A DNA stretch of 64,000 nucleotides. Source: CAZMGB01 sp964565775 (lineage in GTDB: Bacteria; Chloroflexota; Dehalococcoidia; DSTF01; JALHUB01). The notes beneath the pieces were generated by a model that worked only from the letters and a program-made list of their open reading frames with translations, was not told the DNA's origin and searched no databases. Each line of letters begins with the position of its first letter. Position 1 is the first letter of the stretch. Shown here one piece after another: positions 1-7,398 of this stretch. Location: assembly GCA_964565775.1 (NCBI GenBank), contig CAZMGB010000001.1, positions 1 through 64,000 on the forward strand. The letters run 5' to 3'. Position numbers and translations under genes: made by a program.

Positions 1-55
1 ACATGCCACCCTGTCACGGTGGAGATCGGGGGTTCGAATCCCCTCGGGGTCGCCA
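1..55 (+). tRNA. tRNA-Asp (GTC), 5' part outside window
   Basis: The window opens inside a tRNA. A CCACC/GGTGG anticodon stem encloses the loop CTGTCAC, with anticodon GTC at 13-15, which reads Asp. It is followed by a T-arm with the TTCGAAT loop, the 3' acceptor strand (45-51), a G discriminator (52) and an encoded CCA (53-55). The D-arm and 5' acceptor strand lie off the window. The G discriminator agrees with tRNA-Asp. The gene's 3' end faces the Rhs remnants, a common arrangement for island boundaries. Confidence 0.93.
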
Positions 56-119
56 TGATCTTTCGCGTCATCCTTCGGGATGGCGCTTTCATTTCCCCCC
101 GCTGATGGGCGGCCGGGCT

Positions 120-450
120 CTACCGGAAGCTGTGCGCGTCCGGTGGCACCGGCCGCACGCCTCGCACCGTCCACCACATCGCCGAGGCTAGAGGGAAGTA
201 GCCGTACGGGCCGACGTACAGCGCCGGGTTGTTCATCACGTAGGAGTATCGGTTCAGCGACAGCGGGGCTATCGCCAGGCCCGGCCAGGGGTCGGCGCTC
301 AGGAACCGCCCCAGCGCCGGGTCGTAGTAGCGGGCGCGGAGGTAGTAGAGCCCTCGTGCCCTCCCGCATCCTGCTGCTCACCCGTGAAGCGGAAGGCCGT
401 GTCTCCCATGCCGGTCTTCGCCCTCAATGCACCGAAGACATCGTTGCGCA
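120..450 (-). pseudogene. Rhs core/tip remnant 1 (frameshifted)
   Basis: This is the C-terminal part of an Rhs/YD-repeat protein, broken by frameshifts. The upstream frame reads a YD-repeat end (FRFTGEQQDA). About position 355 the frame shifts, and the next frame reads the Rhs hallmark GLYYLRARYYDP, then GRFLSADPWPGLAIAP and NRYSYVMNNPALY. Compared with the copy near 2.5 kb, one base is missing soon after GYFP, so the tip runs out of frame to a stop at 120-122. There is no intact start. It is one of three tandem core copies. Most likely it is a dead, displaced tip cassette. Confidence 0.85.
151..360. repeat. Rhs core repeat, copy 1
   Basis: DNA of the Rhs core-to-linker segment, closely matching 2490-2702 over about 205 bp and the shorter 1371-1464. 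The three copies are direct repeats in the same orientation and could recombine with one another. Confidence 0.85.
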
Positions 451-510
451 CCGCTAGGCACCAGGCCGAGCTGGTCGCCCCGGTGTGTGGTCGCCGACGC
501 ACATCTTGGC

Positions 511-897
511 CTACGGCAGTAGGCGAGTACGCCTGGCCCACGCAAGGACGAGTATCCAACAAAGCGCCAGTGCGAGCCCGACCGGCACGGCGATGTATAG
601 CGGCACGCCAGCAAGAAACAAAGCGACCAACACGATGATCGTTGACGCTGCGAAGCTTGCAATCAGCCCCCTAGGGTCTACCCAGCGGTACCAGTCTGAC
701 GACAGGAGCCGTCCGTACGACCCATCACTCTGCCGCCGCTCGACCCGCTGCATGAGATACACCGTCGTGACCACCAACAGGGCGGTGCCGCCGAAGACGA
801 TCTGCGCACTTCCTCCGGCCACACCCCACACCACTAGGAGAATTCCAGTGGTGGGCCCAACGACATCGGTGGACCACTTGAAATCACGGATCCTCAT
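511..897 (-). CDS. Four-TM protein, candidate immunity protein for the neighbouring Rhs tip
   Basis: A 128-residue membrane protein beginning MRIRDFKW. It has about four hydrophobic segments: two in residues 12-50 and two in the C-terminal 50 residues. It ends in a basic WARRTRLL tail. The chosen ATG (895-897) overlaps the stop of the upstream Rhs tip gene as ATGA, so the two are probably translationally coupled. A small gene placed directly after an Rhs tip usually encodes the cognate immunity protein, and a membrane location would suit a tip that acts on the membrane. I do not recognise a family. The immunity role is inferred from position only. Confidence 0.6.
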   Translation of the reverse strand: MRIRDFKWSTDVVGPTTGILLVVWGVAGGSAQIVFGGTALLVVTTVYLMQRVERRQSDGSYGRLLSSDWYRWVDPRGLIASFAASTIIVLVALFLAGVPLYIAVPVGLALALCWILVLAWARRTRLLP

Positions 898-1466
898 TTG
901 AGATTCGCGCATCCTTGCACGGCACCGTAGGCGCTCGTAAGCGTAAGCATGCCGAGCTGAGGAAGAAGTGCTCCGCCGCTCTGAACAATGAGGTAACCTG
1001 AGGTCGCTGAAAGCACGACGTTCCCAAAGCATTCTGGGTTCCTGCCGACAAACGTCAGAACGTCCCACGCGGCAGGAAGGACATCCTCGCGCGCAACGCG
1101 GTAGCCAATGACACCCGGCTGATACTCCCAGTAGGTTGTCTCAACCTGGCCCCAGTAGATAGGCCACAGACCGCCGAGGCCGTTCGGAATCTGAACCCAA
1201 TGGCCGCCGAGGCAGCCAGCGGGTGTGGCTGGTCCACACACCCAGATCCTGCCCACTGGGGCTGGGGTTGGCGTGAGCACGGCAGGGCGGAAGCCGCCTT
1301 CCTTGCCTCCAACCTCGCTTGGACTTCTGGCGCCTGGCCACGTCAGGCTCAGTCCACTGGGATCCAGGAGGTTAACGGGGTTGTTCATCACGTAGGAGTA
1401 TCGGTTCAGCGACTGCGGGACTATCGCCAGGCCCGGCCAGGGGTCTTCGCTTAGGAAGCGCGCCAT
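894..1466 (-). CDS. Orphan Rhs C-terminal tip (truncated core plus variable domain)
   Basis: 190 residues. Residues 1-38 are the end of the Rhs core (RFLSEDPWPGLAIVP, NRYSYVMNNPVNLLDPSG). The remaining ~150 form an unrelated tip ending in a hydrophobic stretch (about 150-185). The YYDP motif expected just upstream is absent: homology to the other copies stops at about 1464, so this is a fragment, not a full Rhs gene. The ATG at 1466 may be fortuitous. The tip is intact and overlaps the next gene by ATGA, suggesting the module is, or recently was, a toxin/immunity unit. I see no known nuclease or deaminase motif. Confidence 0.6.
   Translation of the reverse strand: MARFLSEDPWPGLAIVPQSLNRYSYVMNNPVNLLDPSGLSLTWPGARSPSEVGGKEGGFRPAVLTPTPAPVGRIWVCGPATPAGCLGGHWVQIPNGLGGLWPIYWGQVETTYWEYQPGVIGYRVAREDVLPAAWDVLTFVGRNPECFGNVVLSATSGYLIVQSGGALLPQLGMLTLTSAYGAVQGCANLK
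1371..1464. repeat. Rhs core repeat, copy 2 (short)
   Basis: Shorter direct copy of the core segment. It shares the stretch encoding NRYSYVMNNP and RFLS with copies 1 and 3 and breaks off abruptly at about 1464. That end marks a recombination or deletion point. Confidence 0.8.
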
Positions 1467-1570
1467 CGGCCGTTCATGGCATCACCGCCGCAGGCAATAC
1501 GAGGAGCTGCCTCCAGTCAATTCGCTCAGCCGTAGGTGAATTCCCGGGGACACGGAGATACAGTACTATA

Positions 1571-1786
1571 CTACCAGCGATGCCCTCTTCTCGACAGCTT
1601 CTCTCTGTTGATGGTCCATGCGAGCCAGATCGTCACGTAGGCGAGCAAGCCGGCGACGGTGGCTACGGCGGCGGCGGCCGGAAGATAGCCGGGGCCAAGA
1701 GTGATCGACATCATCACTCCACTGAAGACGGCCGACACCACCGCGGCGCCGAGAGAGCAGAACCTTGCCAGCCTTCGATAACTCAC
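1571..1786 (-). CDS. Small two-TM protein following Rhs tip 3
   Basis: 71 residues starting at a GTG (1784-1786) that overlaps the stop of the preceding small gene as GTGA. It has two hydrophobic segments, at about residues 10-30 and 35-58, and a basic C-terminus (REKLSRRGHRW). An ATG start further upstream in this frame (1996) would overlap the preceding gene almost completely and is unlikely. Because it is coupled to another small membrane gene after an Rhs tip, it may be a second immunity or accessory protein. No family recognised. Confidence 0.5.
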   Translation of the reverse strand: MSYRRLARFCSLGAAVVSAVFSGVMMSITLGPGYLPAAAAVATVAGLLAYVTIWLAWTINREKLSRRGHRW

Positions 1787-2022
1787 TTCTGCTTGCTTCC
1801 ACCGCTGAGTCGGCCTCGTATCCAGTCGATCGCCTTCTCTCTCAGATAGATTACGGGCACCATGAAGAGAATTATGACAAGCCCTGCGATCAAGATCTCT
1901 GGGATACCTATTCCAGCTCCGACCGCCACACACACCAGCCCTGCCAGGACCAAGAATCCCAAGAATGGTCCAAAGCTTCTCGTGTCGTTTCCCCAACGGT
2001 AGAAGCTTACCAGTTGCCTCAT
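1783..2022 (-). CDS. Small two-TM protein, candidate immunity protein for Rhs tip 3
   Basis: 79 residues beginning MRQLVSFYRW. There are two hydrophobic helices (about 20-37 and 42-62) and a lysine-rich end. It starts 14 nt after the stop of the Rhs tip gene, with a GGAAGAA ribosome-binding site in that gap. The position directly 3' of an Rhs tip suggests immunity. I recognise no domain, and the function is inferred from context. Confidence 0.55.
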   Translation of the reverse strand: MRQLVSFYRWGNDTRSFGPFLGFLVLAGLVCVAVGAGIGIPEILIAGLVIILFMVPVIYLREKAIDWIRGRLSGGSKQK

Positions 2023-2036
2023 CCGTTCTTCCGATG

Positions 2037-2738
2037 CTACTCCTTCGGGGGCCGCATGCGGGCCAAAGGCTGCTCTTGCTGCAGATTGCTCGCTATGTCA
2101 CTGACAGTGCTCACTGCTGGCCCGATGAGCCCGATGGCTAGATTACTCTTGCCCGGGACAAAGCTGAACGGGGCCGTGACAGCGGTGACGCCTGCTTCCG
2201 CGCAAGACATCCGCGAGCCTTCTCTGCAGCTCCTCGTTCTCAACGCTATGTCTACAGCGGTGGCCGAAGCGCCCACTCCCAGTCCTCCTGCAATCATGGC
2301 GCCGCCCAGACCTGCCACGAGTGGCGTGGCCGTGCCTGCGGTGACGATTTCGACTCCCACAACAAACGCTGCGGCTCCACCCACCTCCCCGACCGCGAGC
2401 CAATGGTAGTCGTTTCCGAGCCACTCTGCCCCTGCTTCAACGCCTCCCCCAATCGCCTCCGCACCGCCTCTGGTGGCGCCGCCTGCGGCCCCGGCCGCGC
2501 GCCTCGCACCGTCCACCGCATCGCCGGGGCTAGGGGGGAAGTAGCCGCAAGGGTCGCAGTACAGCGCCGGGTTGTTCATCACGTAGGAGTATCGGTTCAG
2601 CGACTGCGGGGCTATCGCCAGGCCCGGCCAGGGGTCGGCGCTCAGGAAGCGCCCGATGGCCGGGTCGTAGTAGTGGGCGCGGAGGTAGTAAAGCCCGCGT
2701 GCGGCTCCATCTCCGAGGAGATTGCGCCAGGCCAGGGG
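2037..2738 (-). pseudogene. Orphan Rhs core end plus tip 3 (start lost)
   Basis: The frame is open from just after a TGA (2739-2741) to a stop at 2037, about 233 residues, with no convincing start codon. It reads GLYYLRAHYYDPAIGRFLSA, then PWPGLAIAPQ and NRYSYVMNNPALY, which is the Rhs-associated core. The tip that follows is glycine/alanine-rich with hydrophobic segments and a Cys-containing region (SCREGSRMSCAE). The 5' part of the Rhs gene is missing, and opposite-strand histidine-kinase sequence begins right at the break. The tip reading frame is intact, so loss of the start looks recent, or the piece may serve as a silent cassette. Confidence 0.75.
2490..2702. repeat. Rhs core repeat, copy 3
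   Basis: The most complete of the three direct copies. It begins in the linker after GYFP and runs through the YYDP core. It differs from copy 1 by scattered substitutions and one base near 2540. Confidence 0.85.
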
Positions 2739-2774
2739 TCAACGTTCACCGTCCGCCTCCCGGCAGCCAGCTAA
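2718..2774 (+). pseudogene. Histidine kinase C-terminal relic
   Basis: The plus strand reads PGQGSTFTVRLPAAS and then TAA (2772-2774). That is the typical G2-box end of a sensor kinase ATPase domain. Only about 15-18 residues survive. The sequence before them is Rhs core on the other strand. The simplest reading is that a kinase gene reading towards 2774 was replaced by the Rhs remnants. The four-repeat activator site starts within 20 nt of its stop. Confidence 0.7.
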
Positions 2775-2780
2775 GACTCC

Positions 2781-2844
2781 GTTCGCTGAGTTCATCTGTG
2801 CTTCAGCACGGCTTCACTGTGCCTTCATGTCTCCCCCGTATGGT
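2781..2844 (+). promoter_or_regulatory. Tandem 11-bp direct repeats (OmpR/PhoB-type boxes) and -10
   Basis: Four hexamers of CTTCAT type start at 2790 (GTTCAT), 2801 (CTTCAG), 2812 (CTTCAC) and 2823 (CTTCAT), spaced exactly 11 bp. A GTTCGC lies 9 bp before the first. Ten bases after the last is TATGGT (2839-2844), a plausible -10. Winged-helix response regulators of the OmpR/PhoB family bind direct repeats of this spacing, often replacing the -35. Two other promoters in the window repeat the layout. Confidence 0.6.
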
Positions 2845-2899
2845 GGGAGTGTAAGGAACGCTGCAGCGTCCATATTCGGATAGAGAGGAGGACACGAAG

Positions 2900-3175
2900 A
2901 TGTTGGGCACATTGAAAACCAAGCTGCTTGCGGGCGCCGCAGCCCTTGCTCTGCTTGGCGCGGCCGTGGGTGGTAGCGCTGCTGTCTATGCTCAGACGAG
3001 CCAGCCTACTCAGCCACCCGCCGCCACTCAGCAGGTCGAGAGCCAGGAGCGCGCCGAGGCTAGTGAGGTGCCAGGTGTTGAGAAGCAAGAGGCCAACGAG
3101 CCGGCCCTGCCCGGTGGGGGCCACGCTGATCAGCCTGGAGTCGACGTCCAGCACGACTTCCAGGGCATCGAGTAG
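2900..3175 (+). CDS. Small secreted protein, unknown function
   Basis: 91 residues: a clear signal peptide (KTKLLAGAAALALLGAAVGG, cleavage probably after VYA-Q near residue 31), then a low-complexity Gln/Pro/Glu-rich mature part ending HDFQGIE. A GAGAGGAGG-like ribosome-binding site lies 9 nt before ATG. A strong hairpin follows at 3199-3232, so it is probably a single-gene transcript under the tandem-repeat promoter upstream. Signal peptides like this precede PepSY-type proteins in related loci, but no PepSY domain is present. Function unknown. Confidence 0.75.
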   Translation: MLGTLKTKLLAGAAALALLGAAVGGSAAVYAQTSQPTQPPAATQQVESQERAEASEVPGVEKQEANEPALPGGGHADQPGVDVQHDFQGIE

Positions 3176-3198
3176 ACCGCGAGCAGCAGTGAGACTGA

Positions 3199-3232
3199 GG
3201 GTGAGGGAACGGATTCATCCGCTCCCTCACCC
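3199..3232 (+). terminator. Hairpin after small secreted protein gene
   Basis: GGGTGAGGGA (3199-3208) pairs with TCCCTCACCC (3223-3232), and inner CGGAT pairs with ATCCG. There is no T-tract, as is common in high-GC genomes. Confidence 0.65.
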
Positions 3233-3288
3233 AAGGCGCCAGGGAATCATCTGGTGACCGTCCTATTTCTGTCCTGGGGATTGGGCAC

Positions 3289-4044
3289 GTGAGAGAGCTT
3301 GGCCTGAAGAACGGCAAACCAGTTGCAGCCTTCGTGGGGCAAATGGCCATCGTTGGCCTCCTGTACGCCGTCTACATGTTGGCCCGTGGGCTCATCGCTC
3401 AACACGTCGATGTGCAGGCCGCCACTGGCCGCGGTCTGGAGCTCGCCGAGACTGAGCATCAGTTGTACATTGCGGTCGAGAGGCCGCTCCAGCTCCTGGC
3501 CCGCGAGGTCCCGCTTGGCATCTCAGCAGCCAACGCCTTCTACGTCTGGGGTAACCTGCCTCTCCTCACTGCAGAGTTGGCCCTGTTCTACTTCCTGTCT
3601 CCGCGCTCATTCCGCCTTCTGAGAAACAGCCTTGTTCTGTCCGGCTCCATCAGCGTACTGCTGTTTGCGGCGATGCCAGAGGCACCGCCTCGCCTGATCC
3701 CCAGCCTCGGCCTGGCCGACACGGTGAACGGACCGAGCCACGCCAGTCTTATCCCTCAGCCCGCCATCCTCACCAACCACTTCGCTGCGATGCCCAGCAT
3801 GCACGCGGGGTGGGCGCTCCTGGCCGGATTGGTCTTGTACGTGGCCCTGAGACGATCTAGGTGGCGCCTGGTGGGGCTGCTCATCCCAGCAGCGATGGCG
3901 GTAACCGTAATGGCGACAGGAAACCACTACGTCCTAGACTGGGTTGTCGGCTGGATCGTGGCCGGCGGCAGTTTCTGGCTAGCGCTCCTATGGCAGAGGA
4001 AAGCCCTCCAAGGTGCGCTCCCAAGAGAGGGGGTCCGCTTATGA
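3289..4044 (+). CDS. PAP2-superfamily membrane phosphatase / inositolphosphotransferase-like
   Basis: 251 residues with about six TM helices. The PAP2_3-type motifs are present in the second half: NHFAAMPSMHAGWA (the PSxH motif) and TGNHYVLDWVVG (the GxHxxxD-type motif with the catalytic His). The first arginine motif is weak. Such enzymes act on lipid phosphates or transfer phosphoinositol head groups at the membrane face. GTG start. The stop overlaps the next start as ATGA (4041-4044), so it is cotranscribed with the lipoprotein gene. Confidence 0.85.
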   Translation: MRELGLKNGKPVAAFVGQMAIVGLLYAVYMLARGLIAQHVDVQAATGRGLELAETEHQLYIAVERPLQLLAREVPLGISAANAFYVWGNLPLLTAELALFYFLSPRSFRLLRNSLVLSGSISVLLFAAMPEAPPRLIPSLGLADTVNGPSHASLIPQPAILTNHFAAMPSMHAGWALLAGLVLYVALRRSRWRLVGLLIPAAMAVTVMATGNHYVLDWVVGWIVAGGSFWLALLWQRKALQGALPREGVRL

Positions 4045-4772
4045 CACGACATGCGCTCGTGGCTGGGATTACGGTGGTCGCTGGCTTGGCGTTGGCGGCG
4101 TGCGGTGGCGGCGGAGGCACGGGCAAGAGCCCTGCTGCTTCGCCCTATGCTCCCACCATCGACCCGGCCCGGTTCACCGAGCACGTCACGAACCGCTATT
4201 TCCCACTAACCCCAGGCACCACCTACGTGTACGAAGGCACGAAGGACGGTGCCTTTCAGCGTAACGACGTTACGGTCAGTCACGACACCAGGACGATCCT
4301 CGGGGTGCGCTGCGTCGTCGTCCATGACGTCGTCACGGAGGAAAACAACCTCGTTGAGGAAACCTTCGACTGGTACGCCCAGGACAGCGACGGCAACGTC
4401 TGGTACTTCGGGGAAGACAGCAAAGAATACGAGGGCGGCAAGGTCACAAGTACAAAGGGCTCCTGGGAGGCCGGCGTCGATGGCGCCCAGCCCGGCATCG
4501 TCATGGAAGCGTCGCCCAAGGTGGGCGACACCTACCGGCAGGAGTACTACCCAGGCGAGGCCGAGGACATGGCCAAGGTACTCAACGTCAACGAGTCGAC
4601 GACCGTGCCCTCTGGCTCGTACCACGAGGTCGTCGTGACTGAGGACTTCACGCCTCTTGAGCCGGACAAAGTCGAGCACAAATACTTCGCGCCGGGCGTC
4701 GGGTTCGTGAAAGGCAGCATGGTCAAGGGGGGCGCGGAGGAGATCGAGCTGACGGAGATCGCTACGAACTGA
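4041..4772 (+). CDS. Lipoprotein, unknown function
   Basis: 243 residues. The signal sequence ends in the lipobox LALAAC at Cys20-21, followed by a glycine-rich linker (GGGGG). The mature part resembles beta-rich secreted domains: RYFPLTPGTTYVYEG at the start, and paired acidic strands with a YFAPGVGFVKG end. The ATG at 4041 is chosen because it overlaps the PAP2 stop and gives an intact lipoprotein signal; upstream in-frame starts lack one. The product is probably anchored on the outer face of the membrane. No catalytic motif recognised. Confidence 0.8.
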   Translation: MTRHALVAGITVVAGLALAACGGGGGTGKSPAASPYAPTIDPARFTEHVTNRYFPLTPGTTYVYEGTKDGAFQRNDVTVSHDTRTILGVRCVVVHDVVTEENNLVEETFDWYAQDSDGNVWYFGEDSKEYEGGKVTSTKGSWEAGVDGAQPGIVMEASPKVGDTYRQEYYPGEAEDMAKVLNVNESTTVPSGSYHEVVVTEDFTPLEPDKVEHKYFAPGVGFVKGSMVKGGAEEIELTEIATN

Positions 4773-4780
4773 GAGGCTGC

Positions 4781-4822
4781 CTTCGCGGCCTTCATCCCGG
4801 CTTCATGTCGGCCTTCTAGGCT
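4781..4822 (+). promoter_or_regulatory. CTTCAT direct repeats and -10 before ABC-2 exporter
   Basis: CTTCGC (4781), CTTCAT (4790), CTTCAT (4801) and CTTCTA (4813) follow one another at 9, 11 and 12 bp. Ten bases after the 4801 repeat is TAGGCT (4817-4822). The layout matches 2781-2844, including the 9-bp step before the first full repeat. A start near 4829 would leave almost no leader before the ATG at 4835. Confidence 0.55.
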
Positions 4823-4834
4823 AGCATCGGTACG

Positions 4835-5860
4835 ATGGGAACGAAGCCAGTGAGAGCCCAGACGCAAGTGGCCGCACCTGTCGCTGGCTCGAACGCCGCA
4901 ACTGCTGTTCTCGCGGTTGACGGGATCTCGAAGGCGTTTGGATCCCTCATGGCCGTTCGCGACCTGTCATTCGAGGCGCGTCCGGGGGAGATCATCGGAC
5001 TCCTGGGCCCGAACGGTGCCGGCAAGACAACGGCGATCCGCGTGCTGTCCACGATCCTCCCGCCCACGCGGGGCAGCTTCACTGTCGGCGGCGTGCCTCA
5101 TACGATGCCGGGCGCGATTCGCCAGCAGATCGGCGTGCTCCCGGAGAGCGCTGGCTACCCCCTTCACCAAACAGGCGCGGAGTTCCTTCGCTACTATGGG
5201 CGCCTGTTCGGTCAGTCCGCCCGAAGCGCCCGTGAGATCGCCGCGTCGCTGCTCACCGAGGTGGGTCTGGCAGAGCGGGGCTCATCGCCGATAGCCACCT
5301 ATAGCCGGGGCATGCGGCAGCGGCTGGGTGTGGCCAGGGCGCTGGTCAACGCGCCCAACGTCATCTTCCTGGACGAGCCAACGCTGGGCCTCGACCCGGC
5401 AGGGCAGCGACAAATGCTGGCCCTCGTCCGCGACGTCGCGGGACATAGGGGCGCCACCGTGATCTTGAGCACCCACTTCCTCGACGAGGTGGAGGAGGTG
5501 TGCTCGCGAGTCCTCATTCTCAACCGCGGACGAGTCGTCGCCGAAGGGAGTGTCGCTGACGTTAAGCGCAGTGCCGCTCCCAGGACAGTCCGGGTTCGTG
5601 TACCTCCCGAAAGCCATGACAAGGCGCTATCGGCGCTTCGACGGGCGGAGGGCGTAGCAAGCGCCGACTCCACAACCGAACAGCGGGGCTGGCTTGCCGC
5701 CGCCTTTGACGACACCTGGCTCGACAAGCATCCAGGGGCCGGCATGAATAGCGCTATCCGCGCCCTCACCGACGCGGATGTCCCCATTCTCTCTTTCGAG
5801 CAGGAAGGCGGCCGGTTGAGCGACGCGTTTCTCTCGTTGACGGGGGAGGATCGGTCGTGA
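4835..5860 (+). CDS. ABC transporter ATP-binding protein (ABC-2 exporter type)
   Basis: 341 residues. Walker A GPNGAGKTT (58-66), signature YSRGMRQRLGVARAL, Walker B VIFLDEPTLGLDP and the H-loop STHFLDEVEE are all present, followed by a ~100-residue C-terminal domain typical of CcmA/NatA-like exporters. About 28 N-terminal residues precede the first strand, so a start further downstream is possible; no good ribosome-binding site precedes 4835. The last bases overlap the permease start (GTGA). It likely energises export with the permease that follows. Confidence 0.93.
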   Translation: MGTKPVRAQTQVAAPVAGSNAATAVLAVDGISKAFGSLMAVRDLSFEARPGEIIGLLGPNGAGKTTAIRVLSTILPPTRGSFTVGGVPHTMPGAIRQQIGVLPESAGYPLHQTGAEFLRYYGRLFGQSARSAREIAASLLTEVGLAERGSSPIATYSRGMRQRLGVARALVNAPNVIFLDEPTLGLDPAGQRQMLALVRDVAGHRGATVILSTHFLDEVEEVCSRVLILNRGRVVAEGSVADVKRSAAPRTVRVRVPPESHDKALSALRRAEGVASADSTTEQRGWLAAAFDDTWLDKHPGAGMNSAIRALTDADVPILSFEQEGGRLSDAFLSLTGEDRS

Positions 5861-6672
5861 CTTCGTCGGCTCGCAGCGACCCCAGCCTCCGTTCGGCAAC
5901 TATGGTTCCTTCCGGTGGATGGCCGGTGGTGGCGGAACAGGAGCTCCGCGATCTCTGGCTATCTTGGCGGGGACCCGTCATCGTCTTCGCGTTCAGCCTT
6001 CTCCTTAGCCTGCTCACCTACCTGGCGGCTGCGAACAAGGAACTGAACATCATAGACCAAAGGGACACGGTGAACCTGGTCGTGCAGATCACGCTGGGGA
6101 TAGGTGTGGCGGCGAGTCTCGTCTTCGCTGCCGATGCGGTGAGCGGAGAGCGCGAGCGCGAGACTCTGGAAAGCCTGCTGCTCACGCCTGTTCCTCGCCG
6201 CCAAATCGCGCTGGGCAAGCTGCTTGCGGCTATCTCCGTGTGGCCCGTCATGATCCTGGTCGCAGTGCCCTACATCTGGGTCCTGCGAGCCGGTCCGGGC
6301 CTCTTCGTCCACGCTGTGGTCCTTGGGTTCGTGGTGGGCAGTCTCCTCGCGGTCGCGTTCGCCTCGTTGGGTATGATCACAAGCGTCTTCTCCAATTCAA
6401 ATCGCACGAGTCTGGCGGTGAGCTTCCTCGTGTTCGTTCTGCTCGCGGCCCCAACGCAGCTCACGCTTCGCGGATGGCTGGCAGGCCTCCTGAACCGCGC
6501 GAACCCCGTGACAGCGGCTGCGGAATACATGCACAGGATCCTGGTTAGCGATCATACCCTGACCCAGGATGCGAGCTGGCTTGCATCCCCCGTTGTCGCT
6601 GCGTTGATTGCGGCTGCCGCTGTCTTCTTCATCGCCGCCCGACTGCGGCTTCACGGAGGCATCGACCGATGA
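5857..6672 (+). CDS. ABC-2 type transporter permease
   Basis: 271 residues with six predicted TM helices. It contains the ABC-2 hallmark SGERERETLESLLLTPVPRR, a cytoplasmic coupling loop that follows the second helix, with conserved Glu and Arg. The GTG start overlaps the ATPase stop by 4 nt, and its stop overlaps the next start as ATGA. It probably forms one exporter with the ATPase and the following membrane-anchored protein. The substrate is unknown. Confidence 0.9.
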   Translation: MTSSARSDPSLRSATMVPSGGWPVVAEQELRDLWLSWRGPVIVFAFSLLLSLLTYLAAANKELNIIDQRDTVNLVVQITLGIGVAASLVFAADAVSGERERETLESLLLTPVPRRQIALGKLLAAISVWPVMILVAVPYIWVLRAGPGLFVHAVVLGFVVGSLLAVAFASLGMITSVFSNSNRTSLAVSFLVFVLLAAPTQLTLRGWLAGLLNRANPVTAAAEYMHRILVSDHTLTQDASWLASPVVAALIAAAAVFFIAARLRLHGGIDR

Positions 6673-7229
6673 GACTGCGGTGGTTGCTGCCCGCTTCTAT
6701 GGTCGCTCTTCTCGCCCTTCTTCTGATGGCGAGGGCAGCGCCCGGCGCTCCAGCGTCGGCGCAGGTAAGCGGCCTCACGGTGTCGGTCAGCCGCTCCGAA
6801 GTGTCGACGCAGACCGGCAACACGTTTCAGTTCACCTCGGTGATCACCAACAACGGCTCCGTCGCTAGCCCTCCCCTCATCGCGAACCTCGACTTCGTAG
6901 CCATCGATCAAAGCACCTATGTGGATCCTGAGGACTGGTCGCCGAAGCGCACCCTCACGGTAGACCCGATACCCGCCGGCTCATCGGCCACGCAGTCGTG
7001 GACAGTGAAGCCCATCTTGAAGGGCGAAGTCGCAGCCTATGTAGTCGTCTTGCCGAACTCCGCCGAGCGGGCCACCGCCGGGTCACTTGCCGCCAGCGCC
7101 GCAATCCATATACGTGTTGAAGAGCACCGCACACTGAACCCCGGTGGTGTGCTGCCTGTGGTCATCGCCGTCCCCGGCGTGCTCGCCCTCGTCTTCGCTG
7201 GCCTGCAGATTGCGGGCAAGAGGAGATAG
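6669..7229 (+). CDS. Secreted, C-terminally anchored Ig-like protein
   Basis: 186 residues: a signal peptide (about 1-31, ending PASAQ), an Ig/NEW3-like beta domain (about 34-155), and a C-terminal TM helix (PVVIAVPGVLALVFAGLQIA) with an AGKRR tail. The domain carries the phrase TNNGSVASPPLIANL, typical of domains that discuss N-terminal beta sandwiches in archaeal and bacterial surface proteins. It is coupled to the ABC-2 permease, so it may be an extracytoplasmic accessory of that exporter. No enzyme motif. Confidence 0.75.
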   Translation: MRLRWLLPASMVALLALLLMARAAPGAPASAQVSGLTVSVSRSEVSTQTGNTFQFTSVITNNGSVASPPLIANLDFVAIDQSTYVDPEDWSPKRTLTVDPIPAGSSATQSWTVKPILKGEVAAYVVVLPNSAERATAGSLAASAAIHIRVEEHRTLNPGGVLPVVIAVPGVLALVFAGLQIAGKRR

Positions 7230-7398
7230 CCGAGTTCAAGTACTACCGTCGCGACGTTGGGCGCGTCCGCGAGGAACCCCCTGGCGCTCATCTGCACACC
7301 ATCCGCGACTAGGAGGCCGTCATTCTTGATGCTGACTTCACGGCGCTTTCGCCTTGGAGCCGTAAGGTGCTCTCAGATGCCCTACGCAGGACCGAGAA

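Noticed and set aside
894..2738. A functional full-length Rhs protein
   Set aside because: Only C-terminal core pieces exist, with missing 5' parts and frameshifts.
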